Below are positions 10,201-21,908 of a DNA stretch of 64,000 bases, in pieces (the first letter of the stretch is position 1; each line of letters starts with the position of its first letter). Origin of the DNA: Malachius bipustulatus (Eukaryota; Arthropoda; Insecta; Coleoptera; Melyridae); contig OU342634.1 in NCBI GenBank assembly GCA_910589415.1, positions 27,215,144-27,279,143 on the forward strand. The letters are read 5' to 3'. Under the pieces are notes generated by a model. That model was given only the letters and a program-made list of their open reading frames with translations. It ran no database searches and had not been told where the DNA came from. Made by a program: the position numbers and the translations under genes.

Positions 10201-13200
10201 ATTTTGAGCAAGTAGAGTTAGGTATGAAAAAATGCAAGCAACTCCTGGGCATGTTGGAAATATTTTTCGCCTTTGCTATCGGCAATATAATAACCGTGAA
10301 GCTAATTCGTCTATTAAATCCACAGCCATTTTATTTTCTTGAAATTTCAAGAAAACAACCTAACAAAATTCCCTGTACACCATGTTCTTACTAGGTTTTG
10401 GTCGTTCCAATGTGAAAAAATCAACTTAAAAATTTCAAAATTAACATCAATTTGACGAAGTTCATGAAACTTTGTAATTCGCTCGCGCATGTAGCTTCAG
10501 CAGCTCCCAAAATTGTACCACCAATAGAAACAATCAATTTTTTTTTGAACAAGTCAGGTTTATGAATTATTTTTTATAATTTTTGTGGAGCAAGTCTTGC
10601 TAGGTTAGGTATGAGAGTTTTTCTTTTCAAGCAAGTCGGGTTAGGTGTGAATTTTTTTGTAACAGTTTTTTCGAGTAGGTAGGTAGGGTTAAGTATGATT
10701 TTTTTTCAAAAAAAGTCGGGTCACGTGTGAAATTTATTCGCTGTTTCTATTTCCACTACAGCCTTGCAGCCAACTCGTCCACTAAATACAGGGCCATTAA
10801 ATTACCATGAAATGACGAGGGGAAAAAACCTAACAATGACCAAAATAATCTGTCCACCAGGTTCTAATCAGTTCCCGGTCATTTTAATGTGAAAAAATCT
10901 TTCTTTCACTATGATACATGAGATGCAGTTTTCAACTTTGGAGTTTCTTATGCCCATATTCCCAAAACTTTATGACTCGAGCTCAAAAATAAATTAACGT
11001 GATGGAGGTACACAGAATAATAAACATGCTTTATTGCCTGACAGATTCCTCCATTTTTTTACAAGGCAAAGCAAATAAAATTAGAATAACTACAATTTTT
11101 GCAATTTTTGTAAAACAATGTATAAGTACCATTTCTAAGCCTCTGTTATGTCTGTATAATCAGTCCTTGAGTGTTGGCTCTGTGCCTTCCATTTGGAAGA
11201 AATCTTTAATAACTCCTGTATACAAATCAGGAAACAAGCATGATATACTAAACTACAGGCCAATATCTATAATGGGATGTATTGCTAAGATATTTGACAG
11301 CATAATGACCGATAAACTAACTGAAAAATGTATTCAATTTATAGTTGGAGAACAACATGGCTTTGTTAGCGGTAGATCGACTTTGACCAATCTGTTATTG
11401 TACCAGGTGTCCCAACACTAGTGTCCACCCCCTAAATCGAGCTTAATTTTAAAGACAAAAAATTGAAACTTTGAGGATCTGTGTACTTGATATAGGACCA
11501 CGGAATGGCATGATTAGTTTCATAAAAAAAATTAGTTCGGGCGCCAGCGATAAAAAACTGTAAGACGGTGGTAAATTGTCGAAAAAAAAATTGATTTTTT
11601 TTTCAATACATACGTAGAAATCGATTAATAAAATCAATATCGCTTGAAAGAAATGTGAAAAAACTAATTATAAGGCTTTAATTAAATAAAGTATAACTAT
11701 ATAGCAATGACAGGTAGACAATATAATCTGAACAATATAATCAATATAATCTGAAAACGGTAGGTGCAAAAAGTTTTATGACAAAGTAAATAAGGCACAA
11801 ATAAATAGAAGGACGGCTCTTGCTGGGCTAGCCGGCACAATGAACCTGCACTGGACAGTGTCGTAGTATGGACTTATGAAAAAGGTGATTATTAAAAATG
11901 TTTTTTAATGAAACTAATTATGCCATTCCGTGGTCCTATATCAAGTACACAAATCCTCAAAGTTTCAATTTTTTATCTTTAAAATTAAGCTTGATTTAGG
12001 GGGTGGACACTAGTGTTGGGACACCCGGTACAGTAGTTATGTTGCCCAGGGTCTAAATGCTAGCAGGAAAGTTGACTCCATATATCTGGATTTTCAGAAA
12101 GCTTTTGACTCTGTGAATCACAATATACTGATTTATAAGCTCTTTAATTTTGGAATAAAGGGTTCTACCTTGAACTGGATCAAGTCATATCTATCTAGTA
12201 GAGAATTACAAGTAAATATTAAAGGTAATCACTCAGACACATTTATCGCTAACTCAGGTGTTCCTCAGGGATCCCATTTAGGACCCCTTTTATTTATTTT
12301 GTTTATAAATGATGTAGCTGATAAAGTCAAGATTGCCAAAATCTTAATCTACGCAGATGACATAAAAATTTTTCTCGAAATTAATTCTCTATACGATCAA
12401 GTATGTCTTCAAAAAGACTTGAATACGATATGGGAGTGGTCAAATGTTAATAAATTGTTTCTTAACTGTAAAAAATGCAAAGTGTTATCTTTTACTAGAG
12501 GCTCTATGAGTATATCAAGATTTTGCTATAAGTTAGATGATATGGAATTAGAATATGTTGAGCATCAAAAGGACCTTGGCGTCGTTTTTACGGAATCTTT
12601 TGACTTTAGCACTCACTTAGATGTAGCCGTTTCAAAGGCATTTAATATGTTGGGATTTGTAATACGATCTACCAAGGAATTTAACAATGTAAATACAATA
12701 GTCTACTTGTACAAGGCACTTGTTAAGCCTATCTTGATGTATGGATCAATAATTTGGTCTCCACATTATGACACGAATGTTAAGAAATTGAATTCAGTTC
12801 AGCATAAATTTTTAAGATATATTGCCTTTAAATCGGGTATCCCGATGGCTTTTGATGAGCATTTGATGACTGCTTATTTGGGTTGGGCTCGTTGAAATCT
12901 TCTCATTTCTTCGAAGATTTGGTTTTTATAAAGAGGATCAAACTGTCTTTGGTTAACTGTGCCGATATTGTAAGCTTGTTCACACCTAGAAATGTTTTAT
13001 ACAACTTACGAAATGCTCGTGAACTGCAAGAAGTACATTCTGAAAGAAACTATGTACATTACTCATCAGTTAACAGGATTTGTCGCAAGTGGAATAGCCT
13101 ACCACTTTGGCTTAGATCTGTTGAAAACCTGTATCAATTTAAGAATAATCTTAAAACTATAGTTATTCAATATTATTGAAAGTAATGACATTGTTGGATG

Positions 13201-14890
13201 TTTGTTGCTGGATTCGTAGATGCTTGGGGACTTATTGCTGAATGTTTACAGACTAGGTCTGCCCCTGTATACCTATTAGTTACTGTTGCTGTTGTTGTTA
13301 ATACTAAGTATGTACAAAATTTATGTAAATCATACAAGGGTTCGCCCGTTGACAATAAATTAAATAAATAAATAAATAAATAAATACAAAATAACAATTA
13401 TCAGTTAGAGTGAATTAAATTAAAAATAAAATAAACTAAAAATTATATAAATTAATGCAGTTCAACATTATCTATACCGGGTGTCCCATCGTATAGAATT
13501 CTCGCGAAAAAGGGTATTTCTAATTAAAATTTTTATATGAAAATTCACATACGTGGATTACATTAAACCTACTATGATATGATGTAATCATTTTTGGTAA
13601 ATTAATTAAATGTGACTTTCGATTTTCGACCTCGGTTTTATATCGAAATACTAATCGCATCTCAATGATTTTTCATACACTTGTAGAAAAAAGTTTCTTC
13701 TATAAGAAAAAGTAATTTGTTAATCGATATCTTTAACCATAATTGAGTAATTTGCCATCAAATTTGGACATAAAATCGAAATAAAGTTTATGATTAAGAT
13801 TATAAACCCGTCACTACAGCTACAATTTAGAACTTTAGTCACATGCTGTGAATAAGCTTCTTTGTTATTTACACAGGTACCTGGAGAAAAGTTTCTACCC
13901 CTATTTCATAGAATTGCAGTCCGCCTTTGTAGAGGAGAATGCAAAATGTTTACTCTCAACTAAGTCGTAAATAACTAGCACACTTGACCATCTTTTGTGC
14001 CTTTCACCACATTTAATAACTTTACAAACAAAAATCATCATAAATCATATCTGATTTTGCCTGATTTGACATTATCTGCAATTAATGGCATTACCATTAT
14101 GAATTTTCAATTTCTAATTTCACAGGCGGATTTCTAATGATATTTAGAATTTATTGATATAAGAAAAATCAGATTTTTTTTTGTCGCTTAATTAGTTTTT
14201 CGCGACTGCACGCTTAACTAAGCTCACTACAAACATGCTGATTAGACCAGATTATAGAGAATTAAATTATTCATGAATGTGCCGCGAATAAAATACTCTA
14301 AATTAATTATAAAGTGTACTTTTCGCGAGAATTCTATACGATGGGACATCCTGTATAGTTTATGTATTAATTATTGATCGTATTTTTTCTTCAGGGTTTC
14401 AAAATGGAGGACGTGAAGCAGGCGTCCGTAAGACAGGAAGCGCCCAACAAAACCCTTTCCCGCGAAACCCACAACACGCTGACCGACATTTTCCAGAAGA
14501 TTGGAAGCAAGAACGAGACGAAGGAGGGCCTGACGCAGCTGTACGATTTCTCGAAGCAACATCCCGAGGCCGACATCGAGCCGTTCTTGAGCAAGGCGAG
14601 CCAGTTTTTCCAGAACTACATCAAAAACGGGCTGCAGGAAATCGAGACCTCGAGAAAAATGGCCAAATCCACTTCGGGTGTGTAGTTGGATTAAGTCGTT
14701 GAAGAAATAAAAGTTACCGACATTTTTTTTTTCAGAAAACGTGGAAGAGAAAGTCGCGGCCAGTATAACATCGTCAGTCCTGTCGGCTGTTAATGTCAAC
14801 GAGACCACTTCGAAAGGGCCGGAGTATTGGAAGCAGCGATTGAACATGTGGAATCAGAAGTGGGAAGATATTAAGTCTGGTAATAAATAA
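7274..14890 (+). CDS. msps: XMAP215/CKAP5 (mini spindles) microtubule polymerase, C-terminal part
   Basis: Nine exons are visible: 7274-7428, 7487-7701, 8008-8196, 8264-8417, 8476-8652, 8711-8898, 8959-9292, 14395-14677 and 14736-14890. All junctions keep frame and the stop is TAA at 14888. Earlier exons lie left of the window. The protein is about 616 residues here: the end of the last TOG domain (DRDNSVRNAALNCIVQAYYI), the ISDKDMSLLEERIKRA linker, then the C-terminal region (MKCLWRAIKLMPG; EGLTQLYDFSKQHPEADIEP) matching human CKAP5. The family adds tubulin at microtubule plus ends and acts with TACC at spindle poles. The donor at 9293 (GTTAGA) is weak, and the 5.1-kb intron after it holds three mobile elements. 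Confidence 0.93.
9700..10900. repeat. Degenerate dispersed repeats in the long XMAP215 intron
   Basis: Variants of GAGCAAGTC-GGTTAGGTATGAAAAAA recur near 9955, 9990, 10190, 10205, 10590, 10630 and 10700. Related blocks (CCACTAAAT..., TTCTTGAA.TTTCAAG, CCATTTT) recur every few hundred bases. They look like old, diverged tandem copies of a non-coding unit. Confidence 0.45.
11040..13385 (+). mobile_element. Non-LTR retrotransposon (Jockey superfamily), 5'-truncated, RT frameshifted
   Basis: It encodes a reverse transcriptase beginning part-way through the domain: NYRPISIMGCIAKIFDSIM, then GEQHGFVSGRSTLTNLLLY. After an insertion at 11403-12028 come YLDFQKAFDSVNH (motif A), SGVPQGSHLGPLLF (motif B), YADDIKIF (motif C) and a C-terminal tail (YVHYSSVNRICRKWNSLPLW) ending at 13179. 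The frame shifts near 12890. The 3' end is an (AAAT)n tail near 13355-13384. The endonuclease and ORF1 are missing, as expected of a 5'-truncated copy. Confidence 0.88.
11403..12028. mobile_element. Foldback element with AGGTGTCCCAACACTAG ends, TA target
   Basis: Inverted ends (GGTGTCCCAACACTAGTGTC and its mirror at 12005-12025) are flanked by TA (11401-11402 and 12029-12030). The arms are about 120 bp and include the ATAGGACCACGGAATGGCAT block, mirrored near 11921-11940. Removing it restores the RT reading frame from LLLY to SSYVAQ. It has no coding capacity. Confidence 0.85.
13477..14353. mobile_element. Terminal-inverted-repeat element with GGTGTCCCATCGTATAG ends
   Basis: The left end, after TA at 13475-13476, reads CCGGGTGTCCCATCGTATAG. 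The right end mirrors it up to 14353 and is followed by TA (14354-14355). The shared terminal stretch continues through AATTCTCGCGA. It is about 880 bp, non-coding, and sits just upstream of the last two XMAP215 exons. Confidence 0.8.
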
Positions 14891-14969
14891 GTAAGGTTAC
14901 GTAATAGTTTAACGTCTGTAATCTTAAGGGCCCCAGATAATTAATTCTATTGTTAATCCCTGCAAAATT

Positions 14970-14975
14970 AATAAA
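14970..14975 (+). terminator. Poly(A) signal AATAAA of the XMAP215 gene
   Basis: AATAAA lies 80 bases after the stop codon, in a short 3' UTR. RBM22 converges from the other side and ends at 15449, so the two 3' UTRs share a 558-base gap. Confidence 0.6.
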
Positions 14976-15159
14976 AAGTAACGGGTGTTTGAACCTGATT
15001 TATTTTTATGTAAACTTACGAGACAAACATCAATTCCATCTAAACTGTGTGATAGAGTAATCACTTTGTAATCGATCATTAGACATCATTTTTTTTGTAA
15101 TCGTTTTTTTATTTATTTTAATCATACTACTCACTGCATTCTTCCATGCATTGTCAGTA

Positions 15160-15165
15160 TTTATT
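15160..15165 (-). terminator. Candidate poly(A) signal of RBM22
   Basis: TTTATT on plus, read as AATAAA on minus, about 285 bases past the RBM22 stop. Other AATAAA-like sites nearby make the choice uncertain. Confidence 0.35.
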
Positions 15166-15448
15166 TTTAGAGATTAGTTTTCCATGAACAATTCCTCTCA
15201 ATTAATGTTTTTTTTATATCTCGAATTTTAGATCTTAGAATGTTTTAACTTTGTTAACAGTAGTGAGACTAATAAAATTTATGAACTGAATTGTATTTTT
15301 TTATGACATGATGCTGCCAACAAAGGGAATAATACTCTTTCACCATAATTATCATAATACATTATTATTGTTAGGTCTATTCCTATTTACATAACACTAA
15401 TTCAAAAATTAATTTCCCTTTAAAATAATGCAGTATAAAAAAATATTT

Positions 15449-17234
15449 TCAATCCCTTTCGACATGTATTTGAGTAGCACCAAGTCTGCTGGGATCCTGA
15501 CTTGGATAGTGCACAGACGTTGGCTTGGATACCCCGGCCGGAGGCTCGCTCGTTATTGTACTGGGAGTCGCAGGGGGCACAGCTGGTGGTGTAAATGGTG
15601 GCAACTAGAAAATATTTATTTATACAAACAAAATACGAGTAAAATAAATACAAATACCAACCTGTGGCGGTCCGAATAAGAAGGGCACCCCACCCAACCC
15701 AACCATCAGGCCGGGTGGCGGTGGCACGCTCGGCGGCAACGGGATGTGTCCCGGTTCCAGGTTGAAGAAATCGTTTCTGAGCTCTGGCAGGGCGCCCGGA
15801 AGCCCCGGCACCGGTTCGTACATCTCTCCCGGCTGACCTGGCGTTCCCTGTATCTGGGCTCGACCCTGCGACCGCCCCCACTTGATAGTGAGTCGCCGCC
15901 CCCCCAGGATCAGCCGGTTGAAGGTCTTCTCGGCGGCGTGCTCGGCTGCGACGCGCGTTGTGTACTGCACGAAGGCGCACTGCTGCTTCGGGACCATCGA
16001 GATGGAACGGATTTCTCCGTACTGGTAGAAATGGTCCCTGAGATGAGATTGGAGATGGTAATTATTTATTAAAAAAAAAATACAACAAAACATCACAAAC
16101 CTGATGTCCTGCTCAGTGAGCCCGCCCAAATTTCCCACATACAGGGTGGTGATTCCCCTGTCCTCAGGCGGAGGCAGTGAGGGCATCGCCGCAGCGCGCT
16201 TGAGCAGCTTGTCAGCCACAGGATCGTTGACGCCGTAGTAACGGTCGCGGATGTTCTGATCGGCAAGGGGGTCCTCAGGATCGGTGGGCTTCTCGTGTCG
16301 GTAGGGGCACTCCTCTCCGCGCCTGCACTCGCCCTTAACCCAAAACGAGCAGACGTGCGGTCGGTTACGCTTGTAGTAGGGGGCAGTCCGTGCCAGGCAC
16401 ATCAACAGGTTGCTCGGTTCGGTCAGCTTGGGCATCAGGGTGCCGGTATCTGATTTAGATAACTGAAGCAAAAATAATTTTTTTAAATTTTCTAAATTTT
16501 ATCTGTTACTATGCCCTTACCTCTCTTTCCATATTTTGGATGTAGTATTCTTTATTAACGTCACTTTTAGGTAGGTCGTCCTTCAATTTCAAAGCAGTAT
16601 CACGAACCTAAATTTAAAAAAAAACTTTTCATAGTATTTTCAGTGTCAGAGTAAAAGCAACTCTTTTAGAGCTTACCTGGATCGGCAGTCCATATTCTAA
16701 ATCTAACAGACAAGTCTGGCAAACGTTTTTCAGTTTGCTGCAAGTCTGGCAAATTTCGGATTTCTTGAAACGCATTTTCGCTCCCGGGCACCACCTGAAA
16801 ACCGTGAACGGCCTGGAACAGATCTTGCATTCTTTGCCGTACTTCTCCTTGGTCTAAAAATGAAAAAACTAAAATTAGTCATCGGTATTGCTATGGTTGA
16901 AGGTTATATTAAACTATGACTGTTCCCACTTCTTAAAGTCTCTTCAGCAGGAGAATTATTGCCAATCCAACAAATAGTTCTTACTTAAGACAATTAATTC
17001 AGAATAAATTAAAACTATTATAACGAATAAGTGAATTCACATACCATTCGGATGTACGGATTATCGCCCAGACATGTTTGGCATAAAATTGGGAAATCCT
17101 GTAATTAGATAAAATTAGGTTAAAATATTCCCTAAAATTACAACTGAAGGGACAGGCTCGAAATTTGACTAAATACTTACAGAATCTTCCCAATTCTGAC
17201 GATTGTACGTGTTGGTCGTCTTTGAAGTTGCCAT
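15449..17234 (-). CDS. RBM22: Pre-mRNA-splicing factor RBM22 (Cwc2/ECM2 family)
   Basis: Seven exons, from 5' to 3': 17234-17181, 17098-17045, 16853-16677, 16607-16521, 16462-16101, 16037-15662 and 15604-15449. They total 1,266 nt and encode 421 residues, nearly the same length as human RBM22. The start [18 protein letters not shown] is typical. Features in order: an N-terminal zinc-binding region with repeated CxxC pairs (CQTCLGD, CKIC, CQTC), a CCCH zinc finger ([19 protein letters not shown]), an RRM (TTLYVGNLG ... [10 protein letters not shown]), then a Pro-rich tail ending near [13 protein letters not shown]. The family binds U6 snRNA and the intron in the catalytic spliceosome. It is complete with no disruptions. 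Confidence 0.96.
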
Positions 17235-17733
17235 TATATCTAGCAACAATAATTTATTTCCTAACTTGAAAGGGATCCAGGGTACAAAACAAAGGGTAGA
17301 CTAGACAGACACTTTTTCAACAGTCCAAGTCCTAGCAGGGATAAAAAACTGCTTCAGAATTATTATGAGTTAACCAGGTCAGTTAATTTAATAATTTATT
17401 CACTCCCTTTCCCAGTCCAGTTCGCAAAACGAATAAAACGATACCGAAGTAACGATAAACGTTAAACGTAACGTAAAAAAATAACGTTAAAGGTAAACGA
17501 AAATTATTACACTTATTACAGCAAAAGATTTTTTTCTTCTTTTTAAGTTTTTATTGTCACTTTTTTGGCATTGACATTTGAACGTCAATAGCACTTCAAT
17601 TGTCATTGTTTAAACTTTTGTCAACTGTTTAGATTTAGACTCCCTAAACATCATTATACAGTAGATCAGTACACTAAATATCAATTATTATTAAATTTGT
17701 TTTAAATTAACATGACAGCTAGCAGGTTAGGTA
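17235..17733 (-). promoter_or_regulatory. Upstream region of RBM22
   Basis: About 500 bases before the RBM22 start and before the next inverted-repeat element. It includes runs of ACGTTAAACGTAACG-like sequence at 17450-17500. No core promoter motif can be placed with confidence. Confidence 0.3.
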
Positions 17734-18330
17734 TCGTGTGATCCACAAAATTTTTCATCAACCAGTGCCTTGAAAGAGAGAGATGGCTATTGCAGTCATG
17801 TCTGAGCTCATTTTAATAATATAATTTTAAATTAACTAGGTAAATGATAATTATTATTGAATCATTCAAAAAGTTAAACTTGAACGGAAACGTCAAATTG
17901 AAATGTTATTTAATCCTCATTCGGAAAGACAGAATATTCTTTGTTTCTGAGATAACACGACTTAGGGTACCTGTATTACCGACACTAAGACTCGTAAGCG
18001 TCTGTGTCGGTAATACAGGTACCCTATAACGAGTCACGTTCTTCATTCTTCTTGAAATACCAAATTGAAATTAGTAATAAACTCAGCACCACACGTACTT
18101 AGCAGATGTCGTTAGTGTTCCAGGTTAGTTCCGTTACTCTAACAAACTTCATTATTTCATAAGTTTATTATGCAAAGTAGTCATGTTTTTATTTATTTGT
18201 TCTATGATTTGTAGATCGTTGATTGGAGTAGTTCACTTACATACCTACCAATTGTTTGTGTTTTATCTGGCAAACATGCTTCATATAATCAAGGCAATAG
18301 TTGATGAAAAATTTTGTGGATCACATGCGA
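17734..18330. mobile_element. MITE with GTGATCCACAAAATTTTTCA ends
   Basis: The left end near 17738 (GTGATCCACAAAATTTTTCA) is mirrored at the right end (18300-18326), and both ends abut TA (17732-17733 and 18331-18332). It is about 600 bp with no coding capacity. A perfect 22-bp palindrome sits inside it (17964-18025). Confidence 0.75.
17964..18025. repeat. Perfect 22-bp inverted repeat with 18-base loop
   Basis: AGGGTACCTGTATTACCGAC (first 20 of 22 bases, 17964-17985) is exactly complementary to 18004-18025. The loop is TAAGACTCGTAAGCGTCT. It lies inside the MITE and could form a stable hairpin. Confidence 0.85.
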
Positions 18331-18524
18331 TATCTTTCCTTTAAAAAATATTATCTGATTAATAGTATATTATTATTTATGAGCAATTATATGAAGCCAT
18401 TATTCACGAGATGATGAAAATGCGAAAAGCTTTAGCGAGTGGCATTGTCATCAAGTGAATAATGGCCACAATCGCGAATGTAATACTATGCTCTTTTTAC
18501 TCTTTTATATAAAAAAATAACAAA

Positions 18525-20766
18525 AAAACATGGAAAGACAAGCGTGACACTAAGATGCTCTGTAGCTTCTTTGGCCATGAGACTTAATGAAAGCAATGTA
18601 TTATGGACTGATATTCGCGCCCTTATGGCGAACCGACTAATTGTTATCGATAAATGTCCCGGAATCAGGCCAATTGGAATTGGAGAATGCTTACGTCGTA
18701 TCATTGCTAAATGCTTGATACTCGCAACAGGTGAAGATGTAACTGAAACATGTGGAGTTGACCAAATTTGTGGTGGATTAAAGGCTGGAATTGAAGGTGC
18801 CATTCACTTCACCGAAAAACTTTTTAAAGAGAACTGTCATTCTGGATCTGGATGGGGGCTGCTTCTCGTAGACGCTGATAATGCATTTAACAGAATAAAT
18901 CGCGTCCTTGCTCTTTGGCAAGCAAGGATACTATGGCCTAGATCCGCAATGTTTATTTTTAACACATATAGAGATGAAGCAGAACTAGTCATTTCGGGAA
19001 GCAAAAAACGATTATATAGTAAAGAAGGTGTTACACAGGGAGATCCACTTTCGATGCTACTCTATGGCCTTGCAACCTTACCTTTAATCAGAATCTTAAA
19101 AGAATGTTCAGAAGCGACTCAAGTATGGTATGCTGATGATTCTTCCTGCCAAGGGCATCTAAATGACGTTAAGCTTTGGTGGGAATCCTTACAACTAAAT
19201 GGTCCATCATATGGATATTTTCCCAAACCTCAGAAGACATTTCTCATCGTTCATCCTGATGATTTTCAAATAGCAAAAGAGCATTTTCAAAGACTCAAAA
19301 ATTCAGATTGTTGACGGAAAGGAACTACTAGGAGGATATATTGGTACTCAAGACGGAAGAAAAAAATTCATTGAGAATAAGGTTGACCATTGGACTGAGA
19401 GTGTTAAAAACCTTGCTGAAGTTGCTGACATATTTCCACAAGCTGCCCATACGGTTGCGACTAAATCATTACAGGCTGAATGGACATTTTTACAAAGAGT
19501 TTTATATGAAAATGAAAATTTGTTTCAGCCTTTACGAAATGCAATCCGAACACTTCTTTTCCCATCAATCCTTGGAGGTGAAGTCAATGAGGATGAATGT
19601 AAAATATTACACGTGCCTATAAGACAAGGAGGAATTGGTATGTCTGATCCAGTGTTAAATGCTACAATCACTTACGAAACGTCAGTAGCTGGAACTAAAA
19701 CACTTCTTGAATCAATGTCTAACTACAATCCTTTCGATAAGAATACCCATGATGCCACTCTAAGAAGCGCTCTAAAGATAGGACAAGAAACGAAGAAGAT
19801 AAGCAATGAAATGATTATATCTAACGCAGTAAAAAAATTTTCACCTAGTCGTCAACGAACAATCCTGAGAGCAACAGACAAGAAAATGAAAACTGGTGTT
19901 TGGTTGTCTTGTCCACCTATCAAAAGATCAAATTGCGACTTATCCCCTTGTGAGTTCAGAGATGGTCTTGCTATTCGTTATGGTAGAGTCCCAATCAATA
20001 TGCCAACCACATGTGATGGATGCGGTCAAAATTTTTCAATTGACCATGCTTTAAACTGCCGCTTGGGCGGCTTAATAATTAGAAGACATAATGAGATTAG
20101 AGATGCTTTAGGTGACTTAATGGAAATTGCATGGGGAAATTGTATTCGAGAACCTATGATTGAAGATAATGGAAAAAAAAATGATGAACCTGCACTAAAA
20201 GCTGATTTGGGATGCCGAGGAGTCTCTGGGAGCCGCAAGTTGAGGCGTTGTTTGATATTCGTGTTGTAGACACTGATGCCCCATCTTACAGTTCTCTCTC
20301 TCCCGAGTGCATTATAAATCGAGCCGAATCCGAAAAAAAGAAAAAATATACATTGGCAAGCCAAAGACGACATGCTTCATTTACCCCACTAGTTACTTCG
20401 GTTGATGGTTTTCTTGGAAATGAATTTCAGACTTTATTCAGAAGAATTGCAGAACAACTAGTCGAAAAATGGCATATTCCTTATAGCATTATTATGAATT
20501 GGCTGAGAGTAAAAATAGGATGTGCTACAATTAGAGCGAGCAGTATGTGCATTAGAAGAAGTCGTAAACGATGGCGCTCAATTAGGGATTTTTCTGATGG
20601 AGCTGGAATACCAATATTTTCGTATTAATTGTTATTATTATTATTGTTATATAGTTGTTATGCTTTTATACTGATATAATATTATGTAAATTAATTGACA
20701 TCATTATGTATAATCTGTTAATATGTGAACATTTTTATAGTTAATATTTCAATAAAATATTATTTA
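18525..20766 (+). mobile_element. Retroelement with divergent RT and restriction-like endonuclease, 5'-truncated
   Basis: A 2.24-kb copy bounded by near-identical A-rich flanks (TATAAAAAAATAACAAA at 18508-18524 and a version with a longer A-run at 20765-20783), which may be a target-site duplication plus poly(A). It starts inside the RT N-terminal region, so the 5' part is missing. Two frameshifts break the single ORF. AATAAA lies just before the tail (about 20750). Confidence 0.8.
18529..20628 (+). pseudogene. Reverse transcriptase with C-terminal RLE-like endonuclease, two frameshifts
   Basis: Segments: 18529-19312, about 19303-20212 and 20212-20628. RT motifs are RLIVIDKCPGIRPIGIGECL (RT0/1), LLLVDADNAFNRINR (A), EGVTQGDPLSMLLYG (B, with GDPLSM rather than the usual PQGS) and VWYADDSS (C). 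After the thumb comes a zinc knuckle, CDGCGQNFSIDHALNC, then RRHNEIRDALGDLMEIAWG, an EP motif, ADLGCRG and ALFDIRVVD. This order (CCHC knuckle, RHN, EP, D...D) matches the restriction-like endonuclease of R2-type elements. I recall similar proteins in cnidarian and other invertebrate genomes, but I cannot assign a clade. Frame breaks lie near 19300 and 20220. Confidence 0.8.
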
Positions 20767-20784
20767 TAAAAAAAAAATAACAAA

Positions 20785-21908
20785 TTTTAATCAAAATATT
20801 TTTTATTTATTTTACTGCTTGGAACAACTTCCAGTACCGAGTATCGACTGCGTACGCGTGGAGTCTTAGAAAAGTCAGTTATCGTTCCTATTCACAGCTT
20901 TGCTCTGCTTATCAAATCTGCAGCTTTTGATTGGTCCTCGAGCGGGTATCATGAATTGCTATAGTATAGCTATGTGATTAGACAAGAGCCGGGTATAATG
21001 AACCATAATTCAATACTTAGCTACGAATAATAAACCCTTATAATTCATCCAAAAAGCTCTAATAATTGGAATATTATTCAATAAGAGTAGAAAAAATTAT
21101 AACCTAAATTGAAAATCTACTCGTATAATGAATTTGTGTGCGCACAAGTTTTTAGCTTCAAATAATAAAGTGACTCTCAGAATATATCAATAATTCTATT
21201 CTGTGGTAGTGACTTCTATATGACCCAGTTCTTGTAGTACCTATATCTCATCGAGCCACCACACACCTTTCATTTTCCGACACATGTTTTGAATCACCCT
21301 GTATACATAATTATAGTTTCCCTTCTTCATGCCTTGAAAAACTCTTGCGTATGCCGTCAAATAATTATTATTCTTATTATTGGAGTTTTTTTTGACAATT
21401 CGCAAAACTTGAATACGCAAGCGCAAAGCCGGCTCACTTGATCGCAATTAATATTTGAATATGTAATCAGACAAACCTGCTAAGCCGCTGAGACTCTGCC
21501 ACCGCTGGGTTCGAATCCCAATCTCGTCTTGGTTGTTGTTTGTGTTCGTCTAGTTAACTATTTATATAGTAAACTTGTGTCTGGATAGAATGAGCTAGTT
21601 CTCGAAGCTCAAAATTACTAGAGTGGAGCGACTTTGTCTTATCTACGGAGTTTAGTTAGGACCGATATTATATGTTCCTTCATTTTCTTATGAAAACAAA
21701 AAGACGGGAATAGGTTGATTATCTTCTTCTAAATTTTACTTCCATTAATGTCATATCGTTCCATTATGTCCCTATTCTCAAAGATTTACGACCCTGTAAA
21801 AACTTTATTGAATACAATAATTTATGAAGTGGGATTGAGAAAAAAATGGTTTCATTTCTTGAATTTTTGGAAACGATAATAAAACAAAATAAGATCTTAA
21901 AATTTTTA
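20785..21908. other. Intergenic region between the RLE retroelement and TBC1D19
   Basis: AT-rich. It contains a solo mariner-like end (TTTGAATCACCCTGTA at about 21288-21303) and a Pol III B-box-like sequence, GGGTTCGAATCCCAA (21507-21521), that may be a relic of a tRNA-derived SINE. I see no gene. Confidence 0.45.
21804..21809 (-). terminator. Candidate poly(A) signal of TBC1D19
   Basis: TTTATT on plus (AATAAA on minus), about 100 bases past the stop. Another AATAAA overlaps the stop itself (21905-21910) and is too close to be the main signal. Confidence 0.45.

Larger units (their letters stand above)
14891..15448. other. Shared 3' intergenic gap between convergent XMAP215 and RBM22 genes
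   Basis: A 558-base AT-rich gap with poly(A) signals for both strands: 14970-14975 on plus and, on minus, AATAAA matches at about 15160-15165 and 15108-15118. I see no gene in it. Confidence 0.5.

Noticed and set aside
15420..15980. Long open frame on minus in another frame of RBM22
   Set aside because: It lies over the true exons 6 and 7 of RBM22 out of frame. The RBM22 frame matches the family end to end.
21470..21530. Possible tRNA gene
   Set aside because: Only a B-box-like GGTTCGAATCC is present. No A box or cloverleaf can be drawn with proper stems, so at most it is a SINE relic.
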